Positions 25,939-35,445 of a stretch of DNA of 64,000 nucleotides are shown in pieces. The DNA comes from Marinobacterium stanieri. Lineage in GTDB: Bacteria > Pseudomonadota > Gammaproteobacteria > Pseudomonadales > Balneatricaceae. Position numbers and translations under genes: made by a program. Numbering within the stretch: the stretch's first letter is position 1; every line of letters starts with the position of its first letter. The stretch spans positions 186,001 through 250,000 of the forward strand of contig NZ_FTMN01000003.1 of assembly GCF_900155945.1 (NCBI RefSeq), written 5' to 3'. The notes under the pieces are model-generated. The model searched no databases. It saw nothing but the letters and a program-made list of their open reading frames with translations, and was not told where the DNA came from.

Positions 25939-27177
25939 TCAGCTTCGGTTGAAAATCAGCGTACCGTTGGTACCGCCAAAGCCGAAGGAGTTGGACATTG
26001 CCGCATCAATCTTGCACTCCTGAGAGGTGTGCGCCACATAGTTGAGGTCGCAGCCTTCTGAGGGGTTATCCAGGTTGATGGTTGGCGGTGCCACCTGGTC
26101 ACGCAGAGCCAGCACACAGAACGCAGCTTCAACCGCGCCGGCAGCACCCAGCAGGTGGCCGATCATGGATTTGGTTGAGCTCATGCGAACCTGGTCGGCA
26201 GCACTGCCCAGTACACGCTTGGCAGCGTTGGACTCGGCGATATCGCCTGCCGGCGTGGATGTACCATGGGCGTTGATGTAATGGATGCGACCCGGATCGA
26301 TCGCAGCATCGTTCACGGCATTCTGCATGGACAGGGCTGCGCCGGCGCCATCTTCAGGCGGTGCCGTCATATGGAAGGCATCATCAGACATGCCGAAGCC
26401 GGACAGCTCACAATAGATATGAGCGCCACGTGCTTTGGCGTGCTCGTATTCTTCCAGAATCAGCACACCTGCCCCATCACCCAGAACGAAACCATCACGG
26501 TCACGATCCCAGGGGCGGCTGGCCGCTGTCGGGTCATCATTACGCGTCGAGAGTGCTCGTGCAGCAGAGAAACCTGCCAGCCCAAGCGGAGTGGTCGCCA
26601 TTTCAGCGCCACCGGCCACCATGACATCCGCATCTCCGTACTGGATCATGCGCATGGCGTGGCCAATGTTGTGCGTACCACTGGTGCAAGCCGTGGTAAT
26701 CGCGATGTTAGGTCCGCGCAGGCCATACTTAATTGCCACGTTTCCGGAGATCATGTTGATGATGCTGCCCGGAACAAAGAAAGGTGAAACGCGACGAGGC
26801 CCGGAGTTGTTCAGTGTATCGTGGGTCTTCTCAATCATCGGCAGGCCACCGATGCCAGAGCCGATTGCGCAACCAATGCGGTGCGCATTGGATTCAGTCG
26901 CTTCAATACCGGCATCTTCAATGGCCTGAGCGGCCGCAGCCATACCGTATTGAATAAAGAGATCCATTTTGCGTGCTTCTTTGGCACTCATGTACGGTTC
27001 AAGCGAGAAGTCCTTGACCGATGCAGAGAAGCGCGTTGCGAACTGAGAGGCATCGAAGAAATCGATAGGTGCTGCGCCGCTTTTACCGGCAAGGATATTG
27101 TCCCAGGTGTCCTTCACGGTATTACCTACAGGTGTAAGCAAACCCAGTCCGGTTACAACCACTTTTCTGCGAGACAT
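25939..27177 (-). CDS. fabF: 3-oxoacyl-ACP synthase II
   Basis: This condensing enzyme elongates acyl-ACP with malonyl-ACP. The 412-residue thiolase-fold protein has active Cys164 in [10 protein letters not shown], the histidines in [11 protein letters not shown] and [12 protein letters not shown], and the C-terminal [12 protein letters not shown] loop. Length matches FabF. A strong terminator separates it from acpP upstream, so it may use readthrough or its own promoter. Confidence 0.97.
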   Translation of the reverse strand: MSRRKVVVTGLGLLTPVGNTVKDTWDNILAGKSGAAPIDFFDASQFATRFSASVKDFSLEPYMSAKEARKMDLFIQYGMAAAAQAIEDAGIEATESNAHRIGCAIGSGIGGLPMIEKTHDTLNNSGPRRVSPFFVPGSIINMISGNVAIKYGLRGPNIAITTACTSGTHNIGHAMRMIQYGDADVMVAGGAEMATTPLGLAGFSAARALSTRNDDPTAASRPWDRDRDGFVLGDGAGVLILEEYEHAKARGAHIYCELSGFGMSDDAFHMTAPPEDGAGAALSMQNAVNDAAIDPGRIHYINAHGTSTPAGDIAESNAAKRVLGSAADQVRMSSTKSMIGHLLGAAGAVEAAFCVLALRDQVAPPTINLDNPSEGCDLNYVAHTSQECKIDAAMSNSFGFGGTNGTLIFNRS

Positions 27178-27209
27178 CCTATTCCTCCAGTCTAGAGGCC
27201 TGATAAAAG

Positions 27210-27246
27210 AAAAGCCGCACTATATTCGCATATAGATGCGGCTTTT
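27210..27246 (-). terminator. Strong terminator or attenuator after acpP
   Basis: AAAAGCCGCA and TGCGGCTTTT flank a second inner stem CTATAT/ATATAG with a TCGC loop. The symmetry gives T-runs both ways. It lies between acpP and fabF in the leftward unit, so acpP may be expressed far above fabF. Confidence 0.88.
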
Positions 27247-27268
27247 CGACTAATTCTGTCGGGATTGA

Positions 27269-27502
27269 TTACTGATGAGCGTTGATGTAATCGATCGCGA
27301 GCTGAACGGTGGTGATTTTTTCAGCTTCTTCATCAGGAATCTCAGTTTCGAATTCCTCTTCCAGAGCCATTACCAGCTCAACAGTGTCCAGGGAATCAGC
27401 GCCCAGATCTTCGACAAAGGAAGCGGAGTTAACAACTTCTTCTTCTTTGACGCCCAGCTGTTCAGCGATGATCTTTTTTACGCGCTCTTCAATGTTACTC
27501 AT
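27269..27502 (-). CDS. acpP: Acyl carrier protein
   Basis: The 77-residue acidic four-helix carrier of fatty acid synthesis has the phosphopantetheine Ser37 in [21 protein letters not shown]27502 gives the exact family start ([16 protein letters not shown]); frames extending upstream are not protein-like. It lies between fabG and fabF as in most gammaproteobacteria. Confidence 0.98.
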   Translation of the reverse strand: MSNIEERVKKIIAEQLGVKEEEVVNSASFVEDLGADSLDTVELVMALEEEFETEIPDEEAEKITTVQLAIDYINAHQ

Positions 27503-27683
27503 ATCTCTTCCTATTATCTCTTCAGTACCATCACATCGCAGGATGCGAGATGGAATTTTAGAAAACCCATTACGCTCTGGCAACAAGTGTGACGGTTTGG
27601 AATTGTATCTCCGTCAACTGACGGCCAATTATCAACAATCCGACGAAAAAAACAAATTTTCTTTCGCCGGATTTTGTCCTTGA

Positions 27684-28427
27684 TCAGGACATGTACATAC
27701 CACCGTTCACGTGAATGGTATCACCGGTGACATAAGCACCACCATCACTGGCCAGAAAACCAACAACTGCTGCCACTTCTTCCGGCTGACCAAGACGGTT
27801 CATCGGGATCTGCGCCTGCAGGTTTTCCTTGTGCTCATCTGCCAGACCAGAGGTCATATCGGTATCAATGAAGCCCGGTGCAACACAGTTAACCGAAATG
27901 TTGCGAGAGCCGACTTCGCGCGCCAGAGCGCGTGTAAAGCCTTCCATACCGGATTTGGCTGCGGCGTAGTTGGACTGCCCCGCATTACCCATGGATGCCA
28001 CCACGGAGCTGACACTGATGATACGACCCCAGCGCGCCTTGGTCATGCCGCGAAGGCAGCCTTTTACCAGACGATACATGGAGTTCAGGTTGGTGTTGAT
28101 TACACCGTCCCACTCATCTTCCTTCATCCGCATCAGGATGTTGTCACGGGTGATACCGGCATTGTTCACCAGAATCTCAACCGTACCGAAATCAGCCTGA
28201 ACAGCCTTCAGCACGGTTTCAACGGATGCGGAATCAGCCACATCCAGCACCATTCCGGTGCCTTTATTGCCGGCCTCAGCCAGGTATGCCGAGATTGTTT
28301 CGGCGCCCTTTTCGCTGGTAGCGGTACCGATTACGACAGCGCCCTGAGCGGCCAGGTTCGAAGCAATCGCCTTACCAATTCCTCGGGTTGCGCCGGTAAC
28401 CAGTGCAACTTTGCCTTCAATACTCAT
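27684..28427 (-). CDS. fabG: 3-oxoacyl-ACP reductase
   Basis: This NADPH-dependent short-chain reductase carries out the first reduction in each elongation cycle. The 247-residue product has TGATRGIGKAIA, NNAGITRD, catalytic Ser141, Tyr154 and Lys158 (YAAAK), and the C-terminal DTIHVNGGMYM typical of FabG. It lies between fabD and acpP. Confidence 0.97.
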   Translation of the reverse strand: MSIEGKVALVTGATRGIGKAIASNLAAQGAVVIGTATSEKGAETISAYLAEAGNKGTGMVLDVADSASVETVLKAVQADFGTVEILVNNAGITRDNILMRMKEDEWDGVINTNLNSMYRLVKGCLRGMTKARWGRIISVSSVVASMGNAGQSNYAAAKSGMEGFTRALAREVGSRNISVNCVAPGFIDTDMTSGLADEHKENLQAQIPMNRLGQPEEVAAVVGFLASDGGAYVTGDTIHVNGGMYMS

Positions 28428-28456
28428 GAAAGTTGTTCCTAACGTCCTGAAAAATT

Positions 28457-29386
28457 TCAGCTAAGGGCCTTTTCCAGCCCAGCCGGTTCACTGATGGAAA
28501 TTCCCGTCAGGGAACGGTCGATCTTCTTATTGAGGCCTGTCAGTACCTTGCCAGGACCACATTCAATCAGGGTATCTACCCCTTTGCCTGCCATCTGCTG
28601 CACGCAACGCGTCCACAGGACAGGGCTGTAAAGCTGGGCAACCAGATTCTGCTTCAAGGTTGCCAGGTCAGCTGCCTGCTCGGCCGATACATTTTGTACT
28701 ACCGGGATAGCAGGCATGCTCAGTTCGATGTCGGCCAGAGCCGCCTCAAGGCGCTCTGCGGCCGGCTGCATCAGGGCGCAGTGAGAAGGAACACTCACCG
28801 GCAGTGGTACAGCGCGTTTGGCGCCGGCAGCCTTACAGGCCTCAATGCCACGTTCTACGGCCGCTTTTTCACCTGCAATCACAACCTGTCCAGGACAGTT
28901 ATAGTTCACGGGAGAAACAACTGCACCCTCGGCAGCTTCTTCGCAGGCTGCTTCGATAGCGTCATCTGCCAGCCCCAGGATTGCCGCCATGGCACCTGTG
29001 CCAGCCGGTACTGCAGCTTGCATGGCTTCACCACGCAACTTCACCAGCTTGACGCCGTCTGCCAGCGACATTGCGCCTGCGCATACGAGAGCCGTGTATT
29101 CACCCAGGCTGTGGCCTGACATAACGACAGGCGCAGCACCACCCTGCACCTGCCAAAGGCGCCACAGAGCCACACCGGCGGTTAGCAGCGCAGGCTGGGT
29201 ATTTTCAGTGCTGTTGAGGGACTCTTCTGGTCCATCCTGGCACATGGCCCACAAATCGAAGCCCAGAGCTTCGGATGCTTCGGCAAAAGTTTGCTCGATG
29301 ATCGGATTGGCACTGGCCAGCTCAGAGAGCATACCCAGCTGCTGTGAACCCTGACCAGGAAAAACGAAAGCAAGCGTCTGCGACAT
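28457..29386 (-). CDS. fabD: Malonyl-CoA:ACP transacylase
   Basis: FabD loads malonate on ACP. The 309-residue product has FPGQGSQQLGML at the start, the nucleophile Ser93 in GHSLGEYTAL, the arginine-containing KLRGEAMQAA and VPSHCALM with the catalytic His. It is 29 bases upstream of fabG. No fabH lies between it and plsX, as in pseudomonads. Confidence 0.97.
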   Translation of the reverse strand: MSQTLAFVFPGQGSQQLGMLSELASANPIIEQTFAEASEALGFDLWAMCQDGPEESLNSTENTQPALLTAGVALWRLWQVQGGAAPVVMSGHSLGEYTALVCAGAMSLADGVKLVKLRGEAMQAAVPAGTGAMAAILGLADDAIEAACEEAAEGAVVSPVNYNCPGQVVIAGEKAAVERGIEACKAAGAKRAVPLPVSVPSHCALMQPAAERLEAALADIELSMPAIPVVQNVSAEQAADLATLKQNLVAQLYSPVLWTRCVQQMAGKGVDTLIECGPGKVLTGLNKKIDRSLTGISISEPAGLEKALS

Positions 29387-29548
29387 GGTTTCCCCATATT
29401 CTACGTGTGACTTTGAGCCTGGCGAAACGCTCAGGTTAAAGGCCGCTAGTGTACAACATTCGGGGGCAAATAGAAGATTGGAGGCTTTTATGCAGGGCGT
29501 AAAGGAAATAAACCAGTATTAAAAAACGTCAGAAAGATAAACCGAAGA

Positions 29549-30586
29549 TTAGTTCTGAACAGAACCGGAACGAGGCAGGTGTTGTTCCAGGTGATCGCTG
29601 ATTAAAGCGGGGATATTCATTTCCACTTCGCTGATTGCCTGATCGATGGCATGACCGAAGCACTTGCGATTGGCGCCGCCGTGACTCTTGACCACTATCC
29701 CTTGCAGGCCTAACAGGCTGGCTCCATTTCTGCGACTTGGGTCCAGTTGTTCCTGAAGTTCCTTCAATATCGGCCGTGCCAGAAAAGCCAGCAAACGGCG
29801 GTACAGGCTCTGGCTAAAGCTTCTGCGCACCTTGCGGCTCATCAGGCGGGCCAGGCCTTCGCTGCTTTTGAGGGCGATATTGCCAACAAAACCGTCACAG
29901 ACAACAAGGTCTACCTTGCCGGAAAATACGCCATCGCCTTCGATAAAGCCGACATAGTTAAGCCCGGGTTCTTCTGACAGCAGGCGCGACGCCAGCCTGA
30001 CCTGCTCATTACCCTTAATTTCTTCTGCACCGATATTCAACAAGCCAACGGTTGGCTGACTGATCTGTTCAACGGCCTGGAGCATGACTGATCCCATAAT
30101 GGCAAACTGCAACAAATGCTCGGAGGAGCAGTCCACATTGGCCCCCAAATCAAGCATGTAGGAGTGGCCTTTGAGCGTGGGAATGGCCGTGGTGATCGCG
30201 GGACGATCAATGCCTGGCAAGGTTTGCAGGCAGGTGCGCCCCATGGCCATCAAGGCACCGGTATTGCCCGCACTGATGCATGCCTGAGCCTCGCCCTTGG
30301 CAACGGCTTCCAGAGCCATATACATGGAGGAATCGCGGCGACGGCGTAATGCAAAGGATGGTCTCTCATCCATGGCCACAACAGAGTCGGCATGGACAAG
30401 ATGAAGGCGTTGGATCAGATTGTCAGGGTGACGTGCCAGGAAAGGCTCAAGGGAGGACTGTTGACCAAACAGCAGTATTTCCAGGTCGGGGTGGCGAGAC
30501 AGGGCATCGATGGCGGCCAATACGGTAACACGGGGACCATGGTCCCCGCCCATCGCATCAACCGCAATGCGATACCCTGCGGTCAA
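29549..30586 (-). CDS. plsX: Phosphate acyltransferase PlsX
   Basis: PlsX makes acyl-phosphate from acyl-ACP for phospholipid synthesis by PlsY. The 345-residue product has the start IAVDAMGGDHGPRVTVLAA, GNTGALMAMG, LDLGANVDC and GFVGNIALKSSEGLA. The only start that fits the family is TTG30586, two bases after the rpmF stop, with no clear Shine-Dalgarno, so translation is probably coupled to rpmF. A 162-base gap separates it from fabD. Confidence 0.94.
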   Translation of the reverse strand: MTAGYRIAVDAMGGDHGPRVTVLAAIDALSRHPDLEILLFGQQSSLEPFLARHPDNLIQRLHLVHADSVVAMDERPSFALRRRRDSSMYMALEAVAKGEAQACISAGNTGALMAMGRTCLQTLPGIDRPAITTAIPTLKGHSYMLDLGANVDCSSEHLLQFAIMGSVMLQAVEQISQPTVGLLNIGAEEIKGNEQVRLASRLLSEEPGLNYVGFIEGDGVFSGKVDLVVCDGFVGNIALKSSEGLARLMSRKVRRSFSQSLYRRLLAFLARPILKELQEQLDPSRRNGASLLGLQGIVVKSHGGANRKCFGHAIDQAISEVEMNIPALISDHLEQHLPRSGSVQN

Positions 30587-30588
30587 GC

Positions 30589-30768
30589 TTACTCGTCGCC
30601 TTTGGCTACGACCTGACGGCCACGGTAGAAACCGTCAGCGCTGACGTGGTGACGACGGTGGGTTTCACCGGTAGTTGCGTCAACAGCCAGAGTCGGGTTG
30701 CCCAGTGCATCGTGAGAGCGACGCATATCACGCTTTGAACGGGACTTTTTGTTCTGCTGTACTGCCAT
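30589..30768 (-). CDS. rpmF: 50S ribosomal protein L32
   Basis: The 59-residue basic ribosomal protein starts [20 protein letters not shown], the L32 signature, and continues [20 protein letters not shown]. The yceD-rpmF-plsX order is conserved across proteobacteria and links ribosome and lipid synthesis. There are no Cys residues, so it is the zinc-free form. Confidence 0.97.
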   Translation of the reverse strand: MAVQQNKKSRSKRDMRRSHDALGNPTLAVDATTGETHRRHHVSADGFYRGRQVVAKGDE

Positions 30769-30785
30769 GGTAAATAGCTCCTGGT

Positions 30786-31307
30786 TTAACTCTTATCGGC
30801 CTTTTTAAGCTGGGCCAATACACTAAAGGGGTTAGGTTTTTCTTCCTGCGTCCGGGCCGTTTCCGCGTCACCGAACGAGGTTTGAATACTGCAATCATCG
30901 TGATACGGAACCAGCGGCAGACTCAGCATCAGCTCGTCCTCGATGACTGGTAGCAGTTCAATCTCATCCGTTTCAATGATCAAAGGATCATAGCTACGGG
31001 GCAGATGCTTCGCTTGCTCATCCGTCAGCGCTACCGCGAGATTGAACTCGGCGTTAACGTCTACTTTAACCGGCTCTAGACAACGCTGGCATGTCATTAA
31101 GACACTGCCGTGCGCATGACCAGTCAGGATGCACAGGTTCTGTTCATCTTTCGCAAACTGAAGATCGACATCTACAACACCCTCGTCAGTAACGAGGTTG
31201 GAAGCCAATCGTGGCATGGCTGCAATAGCAGCCGTACCGGCAAGTGCCGTTTCCCACTCAGCCAGTTTGCGAGGTTCAATTTTTTTCGGTAATGGACCGT
31301 ACGACAT
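30786..31307 (-). CDS. yceD: YceD family protein (DUF177)
   Basis: This is the 173-residue protein conserved upstream of rpmF. The DUF177 core includes a CxxC pair in [43 protein letters not shown] and the C-terminal [11 protein letters not shown]. It is reported in plants and some bacteria to act in 23S rRNA accumulation; the bacterial role is still uncertain. It is divergent from maf and leads the yceD-rpmF-plsX-fab cluster. Confidence 0.93.
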   Translation of the reverse strand: MSYGPLPKKIEPRKLAEWETALAGTAAIAAMPRLASNLVTDEGVVDVDLQFAKDEQNLCILTGHAHGSVLMTCQRCLEPVKVDVNAEFNLAVALTDEQAKHLPRSYDPLIIETDEIELLPVIEDELMLSLPLVPYHDDCSIQTSFGDAETARTQEEKPNPFSVLAQLKKADKS

Positions 31308-31329
31308 AAGCGCGCAATTCTAGGGTTAG

Positions 31330-31359
31330 AACCCCTATCTGTCAAAGGAAATAGGGGTT
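31330..31359. promoter_or_regulatory. 9-bp inverted repeat between yceD and maf
   Basis: AACCCCTAT and ATAGGGGTT are separated by 12 bases in the divergent promoter region, 22 bases from the yceD start codon. It may be an operator or a hairpin in the yceD leader. Confidence 0.4.
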
Positions 31360-31433
31360 TAACGGAATATTTGAGGCGCCTATTATATCAGAACCTTTTC
31401 ATTACTCCCTACTTCATATTAAAAGGAGTCGAT

Positions 31434-32021
31434 ATGTTGCCGAATATAGTGCTGGCCTCCAGCTCACCCTGGCGTCGAGAAGTACTGGATAAGCTGGGTT
31501 TGCCCTATCGCACCCGGCATCCTGATATCGACGAAACAGCTCTCTTTGATGAATCCCCCGCTGATCTGGTCAGCCGCCTGTCGCTTGAAAAGGCGCAAAA
31601 AGTCGCTGAAGCGGAAACACATGAAGATGTTTTGATCATTGGTTCCGATCAGGTTGCGGTGCTGGATGACCGCATTATCGGCAAGCCGGGTACTCATGAG
31701 CGTGCGGTTGAGCAACTAAGAGCCGCATCTGGTCGAAGCTTAACGTTTTTGACGGGCCTGACGCTGCTCAACAGTGCAACTGGAAACGCGCAAACGGAAG
31801 TCGTGCCCTTTCATGTGCACTTTCGTGAACTGACAGAGCAGATGATTGAAGGCTATCTGAGGCACGAACAGCCCTACAACTGTGCCGGCAGCTTCAAATC
31901 CGAGGGCGCGGGCATTGTGTTGTTCGAGCGTCTGGAGGGGGATGACCCCAACACCCTGATCGGCTTGCCGTTGATTCGGTTGGTCAGGATGCTGGAGTCG
32001 GAGGGCGTACACCCGTTTTGA
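31434..32021 (+). CDS. Maf/YceF family nucleotide pyrophosphatase
   Basis: This 195-residue Maf-like house-cleaning enzyme hydrolyses modified nucleoside triphosphates; the YceF subgroup prefers 7-methyl-GTP. The signature [19 protein letters not shown], the catalytic acid in [21 protein letters not shown] and the C-terminal [11 protein letters not shown] are present. The Trp in SSPWRRE is typical of YceF. ATG31434 is five bases after AAAAGGAG. It converges with sppA, one base apart. Confidence 0.93.
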   Translation: MLPNIVLASSSPWRREVLDKLGLPYRTRHPDIDETALFDESPADLVSRLSLEKAQKVAEAETHEDVLIIGSDQVAVLDDRIIGKPGTHERAVEQLRAASGRSLTFLTGLTLLNSATGNAQTEVVPFHVHFRELTEQMIEGYLRHEQPYNCAGSFKSEGAGIVLFERLEGDDPNTLIGLPLIRLVRMLESEGVHPF

Positions 32022-33059
32022 TTACTGCAGACTAAATCCGGCGCGGGCACCAAACTGCAACGCCAGCTCCCGCGCCACCTCGGTACCAAACTGCTTGATA
32101 ATTCGATCAATCGGGCGTGGGCGAGAGGTATAGTCGACAAGCTTTTCAGCGCCCACGATATCCCTTGCCACCATTGAGCTACTGCCCAGGCCGTCGATAA
32201 GACCCAACTCAAGCGCCTGCTCACCGGTCCAGATCAAGCCGGAAAACAGCTCATCATTTTCCTGCAGACGATCGCCTCGCCCCTTTTTAACCTGGTCAAT
32301 AAACTGTTTGTGAGTGGTATCCAGAACAGTCTGCCAGAATTCACGATCCTGATCCTGCAGCGGCGCAAAGGGATCCAGGAAGGCTTTATTCTCGCCCGCC
32401 GTAAGTGTGCGACGCTCAACACCCAGCTTATCGATCAACTCAACAAAGCCAAAACTTGAGGAGATAACACCGATGGAGCCAACCAGGCTTGCTTTATCGG
32501 CATATATTTCATCCGCAGCGGCAGCAATATAATAAGCACCGGATGCGCCGATATCAGTTATAACGGCATAAACCTTTTTCTCCGGATAAAGCGCTCGCAG
32601 ACGTTTGATTTCATCATAAACATAGCCTGACTGAACCGGACTGCCGCCGGGGCTATTGATACGCAAAATCACTGCACGACTACGTTCCGCTTTAAATGCC
32701 TCCCGCAGTGCGGTAACCAGAGCATCGGCATTGGCCTGCTCGTCATCGGCAATCGGGCCTTTGACTTCAACCAGTGCGGTATGCGGATGCGGCACGACAT
32801 CATCTGTATTGAAGTCATTACCCAGCCAGAAAAGACCCAGAATCGCGAACAGATAGGTGAATGTCAGCAGCTTGAAGAAAATTCCCCAACGGCGTGCACG
32901 TCGATGTTCGACATGCAAACTGCCAAGCATTTTCTCAATCAGGCGCCACTCGCGTTCCGTGCCGGGCTTTTCAACAGGCTTGCCCTGAGGCTTGTTTGAC
33001 GAGCCTGACTCGGATTCCTGTTTATGTGGAGGCTCTACGCCCCAATGCTCATCACTCAC
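32022..33059 (-). CDS. sppA: Signal peptide peptidase SppA, short form
   Basis: The 345-residue membrane-anchored S49 peptidase has a cytoplasmic polar N-terminus (about 1-58), one transmembrane helix (about 62-82) and one protease domain. INSPGGSPVQSG, the likely nucleophile Ser in DIGASGAYY and the lysine of AGENKAFLDPF are visible. The single domain makes it the pseudomonad/Bacillus-like short form, not the double-domain E. coli SppA. It follows the HAD gene by 14 bases. Confidence 0.92.
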   Translation of the reverse strand: MSDEHWGVEPPHKQESESGSSNKPQGKPVEKPGTEREWRLIEKMLGSLHVEHRRARRWGIFFKLLTFTYLFAILGLFWLGNDFNTDDVVPHPHTALVEVKGPIADDEQANADALVTALREAFKAERSRAVILRINSPGGSPVQSGYVYDEIKRLRALYPEKKVYAVITDIGASGAYYIAAAADEIYADKASLVGSIGVISSSFGFVELIDKLGVERRTLTAGENKAFLDPFAPLQDQDREFWQTVLDTTHKQFIDQVKKGRGDRLQENDELFSGLIWTGEQALELGLIDGLGSSSMVARDIVGAEKLVDYTSRPRPIDRIIKQFGTEVARELALQFGARAGFSLQ

Positions 33060-33073
33060 ATCTATCCCTCGTA

Positions 33074-33733
33074 TCAGTTGATTCCGTTACGCTTTTCGAG
33101 CCAGTGTTCCAGATCCGGGAAATGGTGAATTTCACCGACCGGCTTTAGTACCTTCAAGCGGTCAATATGATGGGCGCCATAACTGACGGCCAGCGTATCC
33201 ATGCTGGCATTACGCCCCATTTCCAGATCGTACTCTGTATCGCCAATCATCAGTGCCTGCGAAGCAGAGACACCACTCTGCTCAAGAAGTTCGTGCAGCA
33301 TGAGCGGGTCCGGCTTTGATGCCGTTTCATCGGCGCAGCGCGACAGCTCAAACAGGCTGCCAATCCCGGTTTCTGCAAAGACATGATCAAGCCCCTTACG
33401 ACTTTTACCGGTCGCCACCGCTAGCCGATAGCCTTTGCTCTTCAGGCTTTCCAGCGTTTGCTGCACACCGGGGAAAAGTACGGCAGGCGTCGGATCAGCG
33501 CCCAGATAATAGTGACCGTATCGCTCACGTACGGGATCGATGATGTGGTCACCCTCTCCCGGGAACAGCTTCGCGATCGCCTCAGGCAAACCAAGGCCGA
33601 TAATGTCCTTGGCTGCTTCCCAGCTAGGGATCGGGAGCTCCAGATCCCGTGCTGCAGAGCGCAGGCAGGACGCGATACGGGTGGTCGAGTCGATTACTGT
33701 CCCGTCCCAGTCAAATATTAGCAGCTTGTACAA
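33074..33733 (-). CDS. HAD-IA family hydrolase
   Basis: The 219-residue haloacid dehalogenase-like phosphatase has motif I FDWDGTVIDST, motif II VATGKSRKG, the lysine near ASKPDPLML and motif IV IGDTEYDLEMG. It resembles phosphoglycolate phosphatase-type enzymes and sits upstream of sppA as in pseudomonads. The substrate is not known. rluC, which usually precedes it there, is replaced by an SDR gene here. Confidence 0.9.
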   Translation of the reverse strand: MYKLLIFDWDGTVIDSTTRIASCLRSAARDLELPIPSWEAAKDIIGLGLPEAIAKLFPGEGDHIIDPVRERYGHYYLGADPTPAVLFPGVQQTLESLKSKGYRLAVATGKSRKGLDHVFAETGIGSLFELSRCADETASKPDPLMLHELLEQSGVSASQALMIGDTEYDLEMGRNASMDTLAVSYGAHHIDRLKVLKPVGEIHHFPDLEHWLEKRNGIN

Positions 33734-33760
33734 GCCTGACTCCTTTTTCAGTTGCGACGC

Positions 33761-34507
<747 letters not shown>

Positions 34508-34592
34508 AGAGGTATCCAACAACGTATTTATGACTCACATCTGAATGGCGCCTATTCTGAAGCATGCTCAGAACGGGGTCCACCAGAACGAA

Positions 34593-34622
34593 AAAACCGC
34601 TGACGCGAGCGACAGCGGTTTT
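34593..34622 (-). terminator. Terminator of the paaN operon
   Basis: AAAACCGCTG and CAGCGGTTTT pair around a ten-base loop 23 bases after the hydratase stop, with a run of A's on the left (T's in the transcript). Confidence 0.9.
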
Positions 34623-34645
34623 CGGGAACTCCTGACACGCACTAC

Positions 34646-35431
34646 TTAACGGTGCTTGAACTCGGGTTTACGCTTTTCAGCGAATGCATTCATGCCTTCA
34701 GCCGCATCTTCAAACGCGAACGTGGACTGGAATGCGAAGCGCTCATGCTTGAGCCCGTCTGCCAGATTGGCGCTCACCGCCATGTTGACGGCCTGCTTGA
34801 TGATGCCAACAGCGGGTGCCGAATTGGAGGCAATCTTGCGTGCAGTCTTGAACGCGGACTCCTGCAGCTCTTCAACTGCAACAATGCGTGCTACCAGACC
34901 ACTGCGCTCGGCCTCTTCAGCATCCATCATGCGTCCGGTGAGACACATTTCCATAGCCTTGGCTTTACCCACGGCCTTGGTCAGGCGCTGAGTGCCACCG
35001 GCACCCGGCATGGTGCCGATGCCGATTTCAGGCTGGCCAAACTTGGCGGTTTCAGCGGCAATGATGAAATCACACGCCATGGCCATTTCACAGCCACCAC
35101 CCAATGCAAAGCCTGCTACCGCAGCAATCACCGGCGTGCGGGCTTCATCAATGGCTCGCCAGCAGTCGCGCTTCACGTACGGGAAGTCCAGTGCATACAA
35201 GGAGGCGAAGTTATGCTCTTTCATTTCCTTGATGTCAGCACCGGCCGCAAACACCTGATCACCGCCGGTGAGCAGAATGCAGCGCACGTTTTCATCGGCT
35301 TCCAGCGCGTCAATTGCCTGACCCAGTTCAGACGTCAACTGCAGGTTGAGCGCGTTCATCGCCTTGGGGCGATTGAGCGTGACGATACCAACTGCGTCAC
35401 GCACTTCCACCAGTACGGTTTCAAAGTTCAT
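34646..35431 (-). CDS. Enoyl-CoA hydratase
   Basis: The 261-residue crotonase-fold protein has AAGADIKEM (oxyanion hole) at about 65-73, ALGGGCEMAMACDFIIA and the catalytic-Glu segment FGQPEIGIGTMPGAGGTQRL. ATG35431 follows AGGAG. It is directly downstream of paaN and separated from it by 14 bases, so it belongs to the phenylacetate regulon, perhaps as a second hydratase next to PaaF. General short-chain enoyl-CoA hydration cannot be excluded. Confidence 0.9.
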   Translation of the reverse strand: MNFETVLVEVRDAVGIVTLNRPKAMNALNLQLTSELGQAIDALEADENVRCILLTGGDQVFAAGADIKEMKEHNFASLYALDFPYVKRDCWRAIDEARTPVIAAVAGFALGGGCEMAMACDFIIAAETAKFGQPEIGIGTMPGAGGTQRLTKAVGKAKAMEMCLTGRMMDAEEAERSGLVARIVAVEELQESAFKTARKIASNSAPAVGIIKQAVNMAVSANLADGLKHERFAFQSTFAFEDAAEGMNAFAEKRKPEFKHR

Positions 35432-35445
35432 TACGCGCTCCTGAC

